Origin: Hyalella azteca
Taxonomy: Eukaryota; Arthropoda; Malacostraca; Amphipoda; Hyalellidae
Reading direction: 5' to 3'
NCBI RefSeq assembly: GCF_000764305.2
Contig: NW_025941501.1
Coordinates: 186,001-250,000, forward strand
Length of the DNA: 64,000 bases
Numbering within the stretch: position 1 is the stretch's first letter; each line of letters opens with the position of its first letter. Shown in pieces: positions 1-23,980 of the stretch. The notes under the pieces were generated by a model. The model did no database searches and was not told the origin of the DNA. It saw only the letters and a list, made by a program, of their open reading frames with translations. The translations under genes and the position numbers were made by a program.

Positions 1-3000
1 CTGCTGCTGCTGTCCTTGGAGCACTGCTGCTGCATTTCCAGCAAGAATGGCAGGACTGCCCTCCACACCGCTGGTGAGATCATGTGAGTCATTCTGACCT
101 ACTTTCTTGTCAATATTCAAGGTGTCACGGCATAAAATATTGCGGAAGGGATTTCTGCCATGTGTTTACTTATGCAGGTTTGAACAAAATTTGATCCCAT
201 AATACCAGTGTTACTGTATTTAATCTTCCAGATTGACGAATACCTAAACATAATGAAGATTGTGGCTCTAATTTAAGCGCGTGATTGAAAAGTGAAGGAG
301 CAAAGCTGCAAGGTACCCAGTAAAATGAACAATTAAATGCTGAAGTAGAACACTAAGATGGACAGCATTATTAACACTCAACTTATAAGTTTATCACTAC
401 CCAATTCATTTTACTGCTGCCAGATGAACATCTCTTTATTTTTGGATTGAGGAATTTTAAGATTTTATAAACCTCTTATCTTGTTCATTGATTCAGTTCA
501 ACTTCATATGAAATTTCTTTATCTTCTTACTTTACCCAGCCCTGCACGGTCGCACGGATGTGTTGGAGGCACTCAGAGAGCACTGTTCCTGCTGCCTTAA
601 CAGCAACCGTAAGGACCAGTGTGGCTTGTCACCGTTCATGGACGCCGCGTGTGGCGGTCACGTGGGCACCGCGCGTGCCCTCATCTCCCTCTGGCCTGAC
701 ACGGACGTGCGTCTCACTGACGCCCGAGGACGATCTGCTCTTCAGGTTTGCTCATGGCGGAACTCGGGTCGTACTGTTTAAAATACTACTTAGGAATTCG
801 TTACTCAGTCAGACGATCACTGTCGGATTTTCTATCTAAAGCTACCAATCACAGACAACAAATTTACCGCTACATGTGCTCAAGTTCGTTTTGATAGTAC
901 GGCCTCTTGAATCATGAGTAATTATTGCGCTCTGAGTTTATTGAAAGTGAAGTTCAGGCCAGAATGTGGCTCTGAAATTTTCTTTGGGAACCATTCTTCT
1001 ATTATCAATGTTGCGAGGAACTTCAACAGCGAAATATAGTCTGTTGGGAGGTATATATAAAAAGAAATGTGTGAAAAATTAAGTGTTGCGTCATATTTGG
1101 GTTATGCTCGTGTGTTATGTATGCATGGTATGTATAAGCGTGACAGATTTATGACACCAAGTCTATTTACGAAGTCATCATGTCACTGCATTATTTTCTC
1201 GACTTCAGTTAAGCTTGTAAATTTTAATAATTTATCCGTAATGCCATCTTCTTATTTGTAGATCTAGCAATGTTCTGCATATTAAATTTGTATTTGGTCT
1301 CGTGCGAGAGTAACTAGGTAGTGGATTTTTTGGGATTACCTAATTTTCTCAGACAAATTTGATTTATTTTTCTTATATGTTTTTAAAATATCCCTGTATT
1401 TTCTGAGTGACAATATTTACTGATCAGATAGCCTCAGAAACTGGCCAGCTGGAGACGGTCAAGTTTTTAGTGCAGGAGTTGCTCCTCGACCCTCAGCACT
1501 GCGATATAATAGGTGCGTCCTTACCTCTTCATGGAAAACAAGCTCCTGGCAAGAATTGAATAGTTGCGGATTTTTTGTGAATTTATCATAATCTAACAGT
1601 AAAATTCACATTATTTTTCAATACAGACTTGCGAAATCTGCCATATCTTGATTTAATTTTATTCTATTGAAAAAATATCCACCTAATTTTGAGTCCATAC
1701 AAAAGAATCTACAGATTTTAGTGATTAAAACTAATAATTAACAGTAATATAAACGAGTTAATATTATAATCTGGTTGAGTAAAACCCGAAAAAGATAAGA
1801 AGGAAAAATTTCTAGAAAGTTCTTGCTAATTAAGACCGTCAAGTTGAATGACCACTGCTTAACTGTACAGGTCAGAACTGCGTGCACAGCGCAGCGAGGG
1901 CCGGACACAGCCATGTGCTGCAGTGGCTCATCAGCTGTGCAGGCTGTCCCGCCGACACGCTGGACCACAACGGCCGCTCAGGTAATGGACCCAACACTGC
2001 ATTATTTTGCTGAATTTTTTATTTTAATTGATAAAATCGTTTGATTTGATTTCTCAGTAGTATTATCTAATAACATTGTGTAGCCAATACTATTGAGTAT
2101 CCATTATTAAATAATAATATTTTTTCACTCATTTCCTTAGTCAATGTGATGAGGAAAAACATCCCCTTAGCAAATAGTATTTGAAATACTGAATTTATGG
2201 TTACTATTTAATGCCGTGTCTGTTTCATACTTCATTAGTGTCAGCGACGTACTTCACATTCCGCCTGAAAGTGTCTGTTACTCGGTCGCCATTCCAGGAT
2301 TTACTCCTATTGTCCGAGTCTCAAAGCAGTACTATAAGAGTTCATAGTGTTTCCATTTTCAGTGCTTTAATATGGGATAAAGTAGCTCTAGATTGACAAA
2401 AATAAATGATGAAGTAATTCATTCAAACTAAGCCCTCGGACTACAAACAAATAAAATGGCTTATGTATGAGGTTGACACAACGGTGTGTATCAAAATAAA
2501 TATTCTGGACTCGCACTCGAATTGTCTGGAAATTCAAGTATTGAACTTTTTTCGTCATTCTAGGTCCTACTATCATTATTTTACTAAATGCTTTATCTGA
2601 TTCCCTCTGTTTTATAGCTCAGCAATTTCTCTCTTAGTTACATATGATATGATGGGTTTTTTAATGACGGCGCTCAACTCCAAATCTGAATTTTATTTAA
2701 TATCAGGATTTTATTTGAGAGTTTGATTTGACCAGAGTTTCAACAGTAAAATGGGACATTTCAAGCAAGGGTTTACATCTAAAAATCTGAGGTATCACTT
2801 TTCAAGGTTTTTTCATGCTATATTTAATGTCCAGTCTAACACGATTAGATCATGGCCTGGTTTGATGGAAAAAATTTGGTGATTGATGTTATTCATCTTT
2901 GTTTATACTATGCAGCAGTGAAAATCTAATTCTGTTTTCAGCTCTCGACCTTGCTTCAGCTGCAAACCACTCGAAGTGTGTTGAACTGCTCAGCAGACCC

Positions 3001-3021
3001 AAAACTTCGCCTCCTTCCTAA
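1..3021 (+). CDS. ANKRD16: Ankyrin-repeat protein, ANKRD16-like (3' part, 5 exons, 5'-truncated by window)
   Basis: Exons in phase: 1-73, 540-745, 1428-1512, 1871-1981, 2942-3021, with GT-AG introns and TAA at 3019-3021. The peptide reads as consecutive ankyrin units: NGRTALHTA, then CGLSPFMDAACGGHVGTA, ARGRSALQIASETGQLETVK, GQNCVHSAARAGHSHVLQWL, and HNGRSALDLASAANHSKCVE. The order and wording of these repeats fit the C-terminal half of ANKRD16 as I recall it (TPLMDAVQCGHIDVA, LHRAAVTGQDEAI, LHYAAKEGHTSTI, SALHLACAGQHLACAKFLL). In mammals ANKRD16 is a cofactor that limits alanyl-tRNA synthetase mischarging; that role here is inference. The upstream repeats lie before the window. The first exon could start at base 1 or at an internal AG. 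A polyadenylation hexamer AATAAA lies at 3036-3041. The gene runs in tandem with RAD17, about 0.9 kb downstream. Any other ankyrin protein is the alternative. Confidence 0.72.
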
Positions 3022-3035
3022 CGAGAAGCAAGACA

Positions 3036-3041
3036 AATAAA
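3036..3041 (+). terminator. Polyadenylation signal of the ankyrin-repeat gene
   Basis: Canonical AATAAA 15 bases after the TAA stop of the ANKRD16-like gene. This gives a very short 3' UTR. Confidence 0.6.
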
Positions 3042-3954
3042 TGCTAAAAATTGCTGTGTTCACTTTATTATCATTGCATTAGTTTCTCGTACCATCCTCC
3101 TCAGGGGGGACTTCTGACGGGTGTCTGTGCTCGTCAGAAGTCCTATGGGATTTCGCGCTCCTAGGGAGATTGTTCTTGAGCGCCCCACCGCTGAGCTCGC
3201 GGTGTCTGACTGCAGGTCTCTGTTGTACGGTTAAGTTATTATTTAGGTAGGTTACCTTAAATTTCCCTTCTCTGTCTTTCTCGTGCGGGCGGCCGACGTA
3301 CCATGTAAGCGACCTCTTGTTCGACTGTCTTCGTTTCTGTTGCTTTTCACCTGTCCCTCCTTGTCACTTCGTCTCTTTGAGATGTCAACGCTGCTTCTTT
3401 CGAGCCAGCTTCAGCGGGCTGGACAATTGAGACCTTCCGCCCCTTGTGGGTGATGAACAATTTTTTGATTTAAAAAACGTTCGATAACTGAGATCTTCCA
3501 CCTCTTTGGTGATGTTTATCTTGACTTTCGGTACGAGACAGCTAAATACCCGTAGCTGAAGCGCTAGTAAAACATTTGGCCACTAAACTAAACTATCGTA
3601 CCATCATTTATCGCCCGCACCTGAAAATTATTTCTGATTGCCCGTGAAGCGTGCGTCGTTTTAAGTGGATATTATTCTTTATTTATGTAGTGGTAGCCGC
3701 AAGAAGAAGAAGTCTTGACTTCTTCTTGGGGAGTTTTGACGTTCCCCCGGCACTGATGTCCTAACCTGGCTATCAAACTGATGTGCACAAGGCAAATGAT
3801 TTTCATAAGCTTCTGTTGACGCATTCTCAAATTCCAAGTGTTTAAATTTCCTCAGATTTTTTTATTGAGTTGTTAAGTAACGCATTTTTCGAAAGAATTG
3901 ATTGGTTGAAAATGAATTTTGGTCAAGTTAGAAACATATGATATTGACTCGATC
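3042..3954. other. Spacer between ANKRD16-like gene and RAD17, with a GC-rich block
   Basis: No coding exon was recognised. The stretch 3085-3538 is richer in GC than its surroundings and is bounded by 9-bp inverted repeats TCTCGTACC (3085-3093) and GGTACGAGA (3530-3538). It contains a perfect 12-bp hairpin at 3108-3143. It also holds a loose internal duplication (GAGACCTTCCGCCCC near 3430 and GAGATCTTCCACCTC near 3491). It may be a small non-autonomous element or the promoter/5' UTR of RAD17. The RAD17 transcription start presumably lies between 3540 and 3954. Confidence 0.4.
3108..3143. repeat. Perfect 12-bp inverted repeat (hairpin)
   Basis: GGACTTCTGACG (3108-3119) and its exact reverse complement CGTCAGAAGTCC (3132-3143) flank a 12-base loop. 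It lies about 70 bases past the poly(A) signal of the ankyrin gene. Its role is unknown. Confidence 0.7.
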
Positions 3955-6900
3955 ATGTCGGCGGCGTCAAAAAGTAAGGTAAGATTTTTACATATTACTT
4001 AAACATCTCACGAGATGACATTTATTTGACTTTGAAATATTTCCAAAATTTGTAAATAGTCCAAGTTTCTTTGAACTTTAATTGAATATTGCAATCAATT
4101 GGGTGTGTAATTTTTATGAAAGAGATCAATATGTTTTGTTATGTTATGTTCCGAGTTTATTTCTAAGTTATCGTGCTTTCCCCTCAGCAGAAGCGGTCGT
4201 GGATTGCGTCTTCATTTGATGATGACGATTTCTCTACAACTACCAGTAACGACACAAAACTCGGCGCCCCCACCATATACAAGAAATTGAAGGGCATTTC
4301 AAAGGTTGTGTGAGCTAGATTGATCTTACGCTTAGAAATTACATCGTTGGTTTTTTTTCAATAAACGCAAGCTATTTCAATGTTAGATTGATGAATAATT
4401 AAATTTGACCAATGAGTAATTCAATTTCAATTGCTTCAATTTTATTACGGTTATCCACTAAAAGTTCTGATCACTATAATAATTACTCTTGGTTGCACTT
4501 AAACATTTGCAGAAACCTTACATTTCTTCTCAAAAATCTCAATTTCTAATATAAGTTTTTTCATGTTAAACTCTCCTCCTAAGTGACAGTGCATCCCAGC
4601 ATAGCTTTAAAGATCTTTTATAAATAATTTGAGTATAGCAACTTGATTCTTTAAATTCAATAGTTGAAATCTTATCAAATAAACTAGTTTTAAGTTTGCA
4701 AACTGTCTTGTTTACTATTTTGTGACCTTATTTTGATACGAAATTTTTGAGCAGTCGAGCAAGAACCCTTCGCTGTGGAGTGGAGAGTTCGTCAACAAAG
4801 ACAGGCTGGCGGTGCACAAGAAGAAGGCAGAGGAGGTCGAGAAATGGCTTATCAACGCCCTCACCGGCGTCCCGGTAAGATTATTAGTTTTCTGTACAAA
4901 TTAGAAATATATCGTTAAGCAGAAACTATCTCACTGTGTTTGGAAACTTTTAAGCAGCAACTTCATTACTAGTTTTGTGTAGCATATTACATCAAACGGC
5001 ATGACATTTTCCGAATCGAATCTTATTTTGTTGTAAAGATTTATGGAAATGTATTATGAATTGACCCATCGAACTGGCTTTTATTTATTACTGTACTCGT
5101 AGAATCATATTTTCTTTCGATAAACGAATACTAAAAATATTAATATATTAGCGAATTGCATTTAAAATTAAACTATTGTATGCTTTCAATCGAACTGCAA
5201 AACATTTTTTGTATCTTTACCTAATCTCGTATTGACCTTTGAGCCCTGAACGCTACGTTGAATACCCTGCATACCTAACTTGTACCTAACACTTGTGTGC
5301 CCTCCTCAGGGCCACCGCGTGTTGCTGCTCACAGGGCCGGCAGGCTGCGGCAAGACGGCCTGCGTGCGAGCGCTAGCTGAAGACATGACCGTCGTTGTCA
5401 AGGAGTGGATCAACCCGAGCTCCGTCTACACGAATAACTCAAACTGGGGTGAAGAATAGAAAATTATCTCTACAGAAGAGTCACGACCGTGGGTTCCTGG
5501 CGATCAGGTGTCAGAGTCTGGCGCCGCGACGCTCTTCCGTGAGTACGTGAGCCGCGTCAACAAGTACGGCAGCGTTACGACGGTGACCACGAATCCCTCC
5601 AACCGCGACTACAACGGTCAGCTTCTGCTCGTCGAGGACCTCCCCAACGTCTTCTACAGAGAGCCAGCGCTGCTGCAGGATATCATAAGGTCTTTGGAAA
5701 TCGCGCATCCAACATTTTCTTCTTGTTTACTATTCACCATGTGAAAGTATCGCATACAACGTTTTCGTCTTGTTTACTATTCATCATGTAAAAACTTTCA
5801 TGGTTGTCGGTATAATAATTCTATATATTTTCTTATGAAATTGTCCTTATTATTCTGAATATTGCATATTTTAGAATGTGCGTATGATTGTATGTTTGAA
5901 GAATGACATTGTTTATATATTTAGGCGAGTGTGTTGACCAAACTCATCAGTTGTGGATATTATTTGGGTCTGTAATTGTAGTTTTGTTGGTCGAATCATG
6001 ATGCATCGCAGATCGGATACGGTATTTGAGAAGTACTAGATGATTACTATAGTTTTTTTTTATTTTATTCTGAAATAGAAAATAATGATTTTCAAATTTA
6101 CCAAAGGATGATACCTATATAACACGATTTGTGCGGGTCTGTGGTTATTATAAATTACGCGAAATTTATTATATCGGGACAATGACTTTTTACAAAGATT
6201 CCTGCAGCCCAGAAACGATCGATATCTAAGAACTTTTTATACTTAAACTTGAATAAGTTTATTTCCTACTATAGCTTCACTATGCCAGTTGTTAAAGTTC
6301 AGTTATAACATGAGGCACGAACGAGTTTAGCATGCTCAAATCTCGAGGTAGATAGACAGGTTTGTTTTCTGGTCAACCGTCACGTTTTTTTTTTTTTCAA
6401 TATTTTCATTCAAGCATCAAATTTAGCGGCACACAGGTCAACGCATTTGTTTTTTGCCCTCCACCTACTGACTGTTAGTGTGCTGTGCAGGCGTTACGTC
6501 TTGTGCGGCAGGACACCGGCAGTGTTCATCATGAGCGATGCGCCTCAGCTGGAACATTCCTCCACTCGTCTATTTCCACCCAACTTCTGCTCCGCTGTTG
6601 GCGTTACTATCATACAGTAAGTTGTGATCTTATCATTGAATGGAAGATCTGTTACTTTTGTGCTATAATCGTTATTTAAGTAACTGGATTTAGATAATTT
6701 TTTTATGAAACTATGTTCAATTGAGATTCCTTTCTTCCAAAATTATCCGTTATTTTCTGTTAAATCAATAGCCACCACTTTCATCTTATCAAGTTGGGAT
6801 CGACTTCAGCGTATATTTTATTCACTGTACACTTTAATTAGGTTCAATTCCGTGGCAACGACGCTGATGACCAAAGCTCTGAGTGAGGTATGCCGTCGTC

Positions 6901-9495
6901 ACGACGTTCCGGTGAGCACTGAACTGATCACTTGCATCACCGAGGCGGCCTCTGGTGACCTACGCTCTGCTACAAACGCTCTCCAGTTCTCTCTGGGTGA
7001 AGTAATTTTTCTAGAAGTCCATATTACGATTTTTATCATAAGCCTGCTTAATTAACTATCCATAATTACCCAATTGAGTCCAGTTTATTGTAGATGCTCG
7101 AACTTTTATGTATTCAGTGTCCTTGCTTCTCGAGTCCCCTCAGTTCTATGCAGTTATGGTTGCATTGAAATGCTCATACATTAATCTATTTGTTTTAGAT
7201 AGCCTATTAAAGGTATTCATTTACTTGTTTTCGACTCATAATTTTCTTTTATCGAATGTTTATCAACAGATTTCTCCGACACTACTAAGAATATTCTTTT
7301 AGCTCCATCGAAGAAAAAGTCCCGCAGGAAGATGGCAAACACAGATGACATTTCCCCCGCTGTAGCTACGTCTACTAACGCCAAAGACTCGGCACTCCCA
7401 TTATTCCGCGCTCTCGGGAAGGTGCTCTACTGTAAGCGTGAGTGCTGTATTTTAACACTTTGACTTCGATTACTTCATCTTGTACTATTATTTCATTTTT
7501 TGTACTCTTTTTAAACAGGGTTGCCAGACGGTCATTTTTTCCGGACAAATTCCGTGATTTAGTTTTTCTCAATTGCGTTGGCCGGCTAAAATTTATGATA
7601 GGGGTACTATTTAATTAAATTATAAATACTGCAAAAAGAAAATAAATAGAATTTTTATAGCGGAACCTACAAATAAATTAGTATATATTGAGTTACCGGC
7701 CTTTTTTTGTTCTCGGATTTGGCCGATTTTAGGCAACCTGAATTATGTACCACTACGTCCTGGAGAAGTACATTTTGTGGTACGCATATGTACCACTTCG
7801 GAGTCAACTTGTTAAACTATAATGAAATGTTACATACTTCGAGTATAAAACGTCATATTTACAGATACCGAATTTACATATACTTCAGGAGTATAGAATT
7901 ACTTGTTTGACCAAGTGAAATGAAAGCCGTTTCATTTTTTTATTATTCTATATCAAGTAAAGGCGACTTCTACCGATAGTGTCACTGAAAATGTATATCA
8001 GAGCCGTGTATGTGCTTACAAAATGAGAACTATCTCGCTAGTTATAGATTCTCATCTAGCGTGTTTTACCAACCTGAAAATTACATGTTTGGTAGTCAAT
8101 ATGGAAAACTTGTAATGATTTGAATATCCCCCAGGAAGTGACAGTCCTGCAGCGCCATTACCTCCTCACCTTCGCCAGGAGGAGCGTGCGCCTGCCACAG
8201 CAGATCCCGAGGTCCTGCTTGACACGTGCTACTTGACACCGCCCACGTTCGCTGCCTTCCTTCACCAGAACTACACGCCCTTCATGAAGAGCGTTGCAGG
8301 AGCCTCCACCGCCCTGCAGTATCTGTGTGATGCCGACCTCATACTCTCACAATGGGCGGTGAGCTGTCATATTTCTCTTCGATATCGGACGTGACGTTTG
8401 TAGGTCTCTTTAATTGAAGGAAAGAACTTGAGCGATTTAGTGAGTCCTGCGGTAAGGCCTACTCATATACCAAGTTTTTATTTTTTATAATAGGACATCA
8501 GCAACAATTTTTTTTTTAAATTTATATTATTCCAACACATCATTGTTTTTAAAAGAAATGTTTTAAATATAAATGTTAACCATTGTTTATTCCTACTCAA
8601 GCGTTGTGTCAAAAATTACTATATTAATTCTCATCTCAATCATATGCATTAGGACGGTGAAAAGCTATGGTCGTACGGTAGCGTTGCGGCACGAGGTGTT
8701 ATGCATGCTACCGGCGTTGACTCTGGCTCGGAAGTATCAAAGATTTCTACATTTCGTCCGCTTGTGAGTCCTGCGTTCAACGATGTCACGCGCACCGCCT
8801 CGGGCTTCCTGGAACGCGTGCGCTCGAAATTTCCAACGGGCAGCCTGCACGACCTTACTTCCATTATATTACCATATTCATCGATCATCGATCCATACAA
8901 GTGTGAGGTTACATATGAGACGCACATTAATTGGGATCAGGCCAAACCCAATAGGTGATGTAATCTGAACATGGGCTCGCTGCAGTGACACGTGTATTCT
9001 ATTTATTTTGTAGCAAACGCAAGAATAAAAAGTAATCATTGTCATTCGCAAAAATTATTCACTGAATTATATTAATTATTGTCGTCTCAAATACGGAAGC
9101 GTTGGCTTTTGGCCAGGTTCTAGTTTGGTTTGGCTTTGGTTCTGGTCCTATAAGACATGAACATTGTAGTTCAGGTGTTGGCGGTAGTTATTATTAGGGA
9201 GAGTGAAGCAAATTTTCAATACATTGGTTTCTGAGAAGTGGAAGATGAATAAAATTTAATCCATTTTTGCGGATTTCGCAATCATTATATTTGTAAATAC
9301 TTTTACAATCAAGCGTGCAATTTTTTTAAAGTGATCTATTTATTTTCAGTTGGCGGACTCGCTTCGGAATTAGGAAGAATGGCTGAAAGTGGGAGAGTGA
9401 AACAGCTGCAGTGTCATTTTTCCGAGCATTCAAGAGAAGAATCTGTATCTGAACCAATAGATTATGACGACACTATCGAAGAAGTGTCGGACTAA
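3955..9495 (+). CDS. RAD17: Cell cycle checkpoint protein RAD17 (9-1-1 clamp loader subunit)
   Basis: RAD17 replaces RFC1 in the clamp loader that places RAD9-HUS1-RAD1 on damaged DNA in the nucleus and supports ATR signalling. Exons: 3955-3978, 4191-4304, 4755-4874, 5310-5448, 5515-5689, 6491-6616, 6842-6996, 7270-7437, 8135-8358, 8653-8902, 9350-9495. Phases agree throughout, giving about 546 residues; the human protein is about 680. Family landmarks: LAVHKKKAEEVEKWL (about residues 64-78), Walker A GPAGCGKT (95-102) followed by EWINPSS, Walker B-like LLLVEDLPNVFYR, FIMSDAP, ASGDLRSATNALQFS (sensor region), FRALGKVLYCKR, LHQNYTPFM, AARGVMHAT and STFRPL, and an acidic tail ending EEVSD. The start ATG was chosen because MSAASKSK runs straight into a GTAAG donor and no upstream coding is seen. 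The exon 4/5 junction is ambiguous (see findings). The window copy is shorter than human mainly in the N-terminal and C-terminal tails. Confidence 0.93.
7456..7811 (-). mobile_element. MITE with TTAA target duplication (piggyBac-like), copy 1, in a RAD17 intron
   Basis: TTAA direct repeats at 7452-7455 and 7812-7815 flank about 356 bp. The ends are imperfect inverted repeats: CACTTTGACTTCG on the left, and CGGAGTCAACTTG on the right. The whole element matches, in reverse orientation, the element at 35568-35934. TTAA duplication is the hallmark of the piggyBac superfamily. There is no transposase ORF, so it is non-autonomous. It sits in the intron between the FRALGKVLYCKR exon and the next exon and does not touch splice sites. 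Confidence 0.75.
9024..9029 (+). terminator. Intronic AATAAA that could end a short RAD17 isoform
   Basis: If the donor at 8903 is not used, the RAD17 reading frame continues to TGA at 8956-8958, and AATAAA follows 65 bases later. This is compatible with intronic polyadenylation; usage is not shown. Confidence 0.3.
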
Positions 9496-11042
9496 TTGCA
9501 TGGTAAACTATTAAAGCTTAAGGTAGTGAAAATAATAGTATTATGATAAACGCGGGTCATTGTTATCCAGATCATTGCCCGGTATCTGTGAAACTCATAT
9601 TATTCACTTTTCTATTTTTATCAAGTCATTGTTAACGAAATGATTAGATGGTATTTAGACACCTGTAGATGAAAATGATGAACGAATAGAATAGTATTCG
9701 TGTATGGATCAAAAAAGAAAGTTTGCAGAGAAGAAGTATTATATTTAAAATTGGCGGAGGCACACGATATACAGTAATGTAAATGCACTAATACAGAAAT
9801 GTCTAACGAGTAATGCTAGAAAGTTACCGAGTAGTATTGTTGTTACTAGTGATTTCAAAAATATAGGTTATGAAAAGGTAAGAATATCTCTTCGGCACAT
9901 GTGGGTTCTTTATTACACTTGCCTGAAGTTGATACTTGAAGGGTTATTCTTTGAAGGGTTATTATTTTGAATTGGAAAAATAAGATTGCAAATTTAGGGC
10001 TAACAAATTGAAGACTATCGTAGGAGCTTAATCGAAGAGAAAGAGTAGAAAAATTACACCTTGGCATGATTCTCGAGTGGCAGAAATGTGCAGGAACAAT
10101 CGAACTAAGATTATCTACATTAAATTTCATTATATAACATCAATCCGTCAAATCTCAATTACAACATTTCATTGTTTATATTTGACATTCGCTTCTTTCA
10201 GGTATTTTGAGTCTCTAAAAGAGAATGTCAAGCATTGTCTATAAATTCTAAGGAAAATATAGCTACTTTGCTTGACTACTCGTAAGATTTGTAGTTTTTT
10301 ATAATGTACAAGACATAGAAATAATCAACGACACAGCAGACTTCATACGCATCCGAATATTATGAACGATAAAATCAGTTCATGACATGCAACATGTGGA
10401 AAGAATCTAAAATAAAGATTGTTCAACAATTTACAACTGCGGAGAAAAAAAAAAGTCTCTTGTTTATACACATTTCATGCTTATTCTTGCAGGCTCATTT
10501 CATATTTAATGGATTATAAGTTTGCGCGGCTTGAAAAAATACATGCCTGTATTCTTGTCCATAATAATCCTTCAACGAAATTGAACTAACTGATAACATT
10601 ATTCAGTTTATATCAACGTAGCGTAGCATATCTGCTCCCGTTCTTTACTCACAAAATATATCGCTGGTTCAATATAACGTGTAGGTATAGTTTTGCAAGT
10701 TATTCTATTAATCATTCGCAAAAATAAATATATCAAACTCTAGTGGCAAATATGTTCTACGCGTTTTTTTATTAATAAAAAAAATTGATTGTCAATTTGT
10801 TTTTATTATTCCTAAAGCACCCTTCGTTTTTACCGTAACTTTATCTGAAAAATTGCAAAATAATTTATGTAATGAAATAGTCTGCAGGTCTTCACAAAGT
10901 CTGTCATTCTATAGGAAATTTCGGCCTACCTTCCCAGTTTTGTCAAGTGAAAAACCAAGGAAATTACTTCAATTAGCTGCCTTCTTATCACTGACGCTAA
11001 GGTAGCACTTCCGTCAACGACGGAAATGCTTGCATGCTGAGC
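9496..11042. other. Convergent intergenic region between RAD17 and rabphilin
   Basis: Contains the two 3' UTRs. A variant signal ATTAAA lies at 9510-9515, just after the RAD17 stop. AATAAA on the minus strand near 10801-10806 could serve rabphilin. The rest is AT-rich, with no recognised exon or repeat. Confidence 0.5.

Positions 11043-23980
<12,938 letters not shown>

Noticed and set aside
8903..8958. Donor at 8955 (AATAG|GTGATG) for RAD17 exon 10
   Set aside because: It gives a frame that stops soon in the next exon. The AAGT|GTGAGG donor at 8903 gives an uninterrupted frame and a better family match.
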